Shown piece after piece: positions 5,530 to 5,836 of a stretch of DNA of 5,836 nt (within the stretch, counting starts at the first letter, position 1; each line of letters begins with the position of its first letter). The stretch comes from Bacteroidota bacterium. Lineage in GTDB: Bacteria > Bacteroidota > Bacteroidia > Chitinophagales > Chitinophagaceae. The translations under genes and the position numbers were made by a program. The notes under the pieces were generated by a model that searched no databases, had not been told where the DNA came from, and worked only from the letters and a program-made list of their open reading frames with translations. The stretch is taken from the NCBI GenBank assembly GCA_023423015.1, contig JAFAGE010000243.1:1-5836 (forward strand), in the 5' to 3' direction.

Positions 5530-5814
5530 ATGAATCAGATGAATATCGAAGAAATTGAAAGCTTCCTCAGCAAACATCAATCTAAAAAGCCTGTATTTGT
5601 AAAAATCTCCTTCAGGAAGAGAGAGCCTGTTTACGGAATTTTTGTACAGGATAAAGACTACGCACATTTAAAATCAAAAAATTTCTGGAGAATAGTCACC
5701 AGGTTGCATCTCGACGAGTTTCTCCGTGCACCAGATTTCAGCCTTGCCCGCATATTTAACGGCGCCGAATTTTCGAGGCTTTCTCCGCAGTTGGAGATGA
5801 GCGCGGAGAAGTGA
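5530..5814 (+). CDS. Small conserved protein of unknown function
   Basis: A 94-residue soluble protein with no signal peptide or membrane segment. A helical start (NIEEIESFLSKH) is followed by strand-like stretches (PVFVKISF, PVYGIFVQ, FWRIVTRL) and a final LARIFNGAEFSRL. I recall similar short Bacteroidota proteins with KPVxIxFxxRxPVxGxF and SKNFWRIV patterns, all annotated as hypothetical. The alternating strands with a Gly after the second one faintly resemble a small beta barrel of the Sm or SH3 kind, but no diagnostic motif is present, so I name no function. The ATG at 5530 is preceded by AGGCG at 5521-5525, a plausible ribosome site; a second ATG at 5539 is also possible. The gene is divergent from the RNA helicase and shares its promoter region. 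The last residues (PQLEMSAEK) are encoded by an inverted repeat, and the TGA stop lies in a tandem repeat, so the C-terminus may vary among relatives. Confidence 0.8.
   Translation: MNQMNIEEIESFLSKHQSKKPVFVKISFRKREPVYGIFVQDKDYAHLKSKNFWRIVTRLHLDEFLRAPDFSLARIFNGAEFSRLSPQLEMSAEK
5781..5810 (+). repeat. Inverted repeat at the 3' end of the small gene
   Basis: Perfect 8-base arms TTCTCCGC (5781-5788) and GCGGAGAA (5803-5810) flank a 14-base loop, with a possible U-G pair adding one step (5780/5811). The hairpin lies within the last codons and ends just before the stop. No T-run follows, so it is not a standard intrinsic terminator. It might still protect the mRNA 3' end or slow transcription. Confidence 0.4.
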
Positions 5815-5836
5815 GAGGTGAGAGGTGAGAGGTGAG
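5811..5836. repeat. GTGAGAG heptamer tandem repeat, continuing past the window
   Basis: Three perfect GTGAGAG units (5811-5817, 5818-5824, 5825-5831) and the first five bases of a fourth run to the right edge without a mismatch. The TGA stop of the small gene (5812-5814) falls inside the first unit, so changes in copy number downstream would not alter the protein. The total length is unknown because the window ends. Confidence 0.85.

Noticed and set aside
5811..5836. Start of a CRISPR array at the right edge
   Set aside because: The units are seven bases with no spacers between them; this is a simple tandem repeat.
1..5836. Insertion sequences, integrase sites, tRNA or rRNA genes
   Set aside because: No transposase or integrase motifs, no long terminal inverted repeats, and no cloverleaf or rRNA sequence were seen on either strand.

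Overview
The window looks like chromosomal DNA of a member of the Bacteroidota, most likely the Chitinophagales/Sphingobacteriales side. I infer this from three things. The protein families are typical of that phylum: two small conserved proteins of unknown function, a REC–Crp/Fnr fusion regulator, a RhlE-type helicase with almost no C-terminal tail, and a soil/aquatic-type acyl-CoA desaturase. Start codons lack strong Shine-Dalgarno sequences. Candidate promoter boxes fit the Bacteroidota -7 consensus TAnnTTTG. No mobile element, CRISPR array, tRNA or rRNA is visible, and the window reads as core or near-core genome.

Layout, left to right. At 1-338 (+) is the 3' part of a small conserved hypothetical gene, open to the left edge, with a GC-rich hairpin five bases after its stop. 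At 339-594 is a 256-base intergenic region with a good -7 box (519-526) and several short palindromes, including a TGAC-N4-GTCA element of the Crp/Fnr operator type at 531-542. At 595-1911 (+) is a CoA-transferase of the acetyl-CoA hydrolase/4-hydroxybutyrate CoA-transferase family. Only three bases separate it from the convergent gene at 1915-2967 (-), a response-regulator receiver fused to a Crp/Fnr-type DNA-binding protein, which has its own -7 box at 2989-2996. Next come 3063-4085 (-), a membrane acyl-CoA (stearoyl-CoA type) desaturase, and 4090-5241 (-), a RhlE-type DEAD-box RNA helicase. These two are four bases apart and read helicase then desaturase, so they are very likely co-transcribed. 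At 5242-5529 is a divergent intergenic region that holds a structured helicase leader and a -7 box for the minus strand. At 5530-5814 (+) is a small conserved protein of unknown function, and a GTGAGAG tandem repeat overlaps its stop and runs off the right edge.

How the genes may work together. The helicase–desaturase pair joins two classic cold-adaptation activities, unwinding of cold-stabilised RNA and fluidising of membrane lipids. Its possible leader of about 160 nt, with mutually exclusive hairpins next to the start codon, would suit temperature-responsive translation; this is inference. The CoA-transferase and the convergent REC–Crp regulator could form a local regulatory unit for acyl-CoA/acetate metabolism, supported only by the operator-like element upstream of the CoA-transferase. 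I see no clearly new multi-gene system. The most worthwhile leads are the helicase leader, the helicase–desaturase operon, the fusion regulator with its possible operator, and the small protein at the right end.
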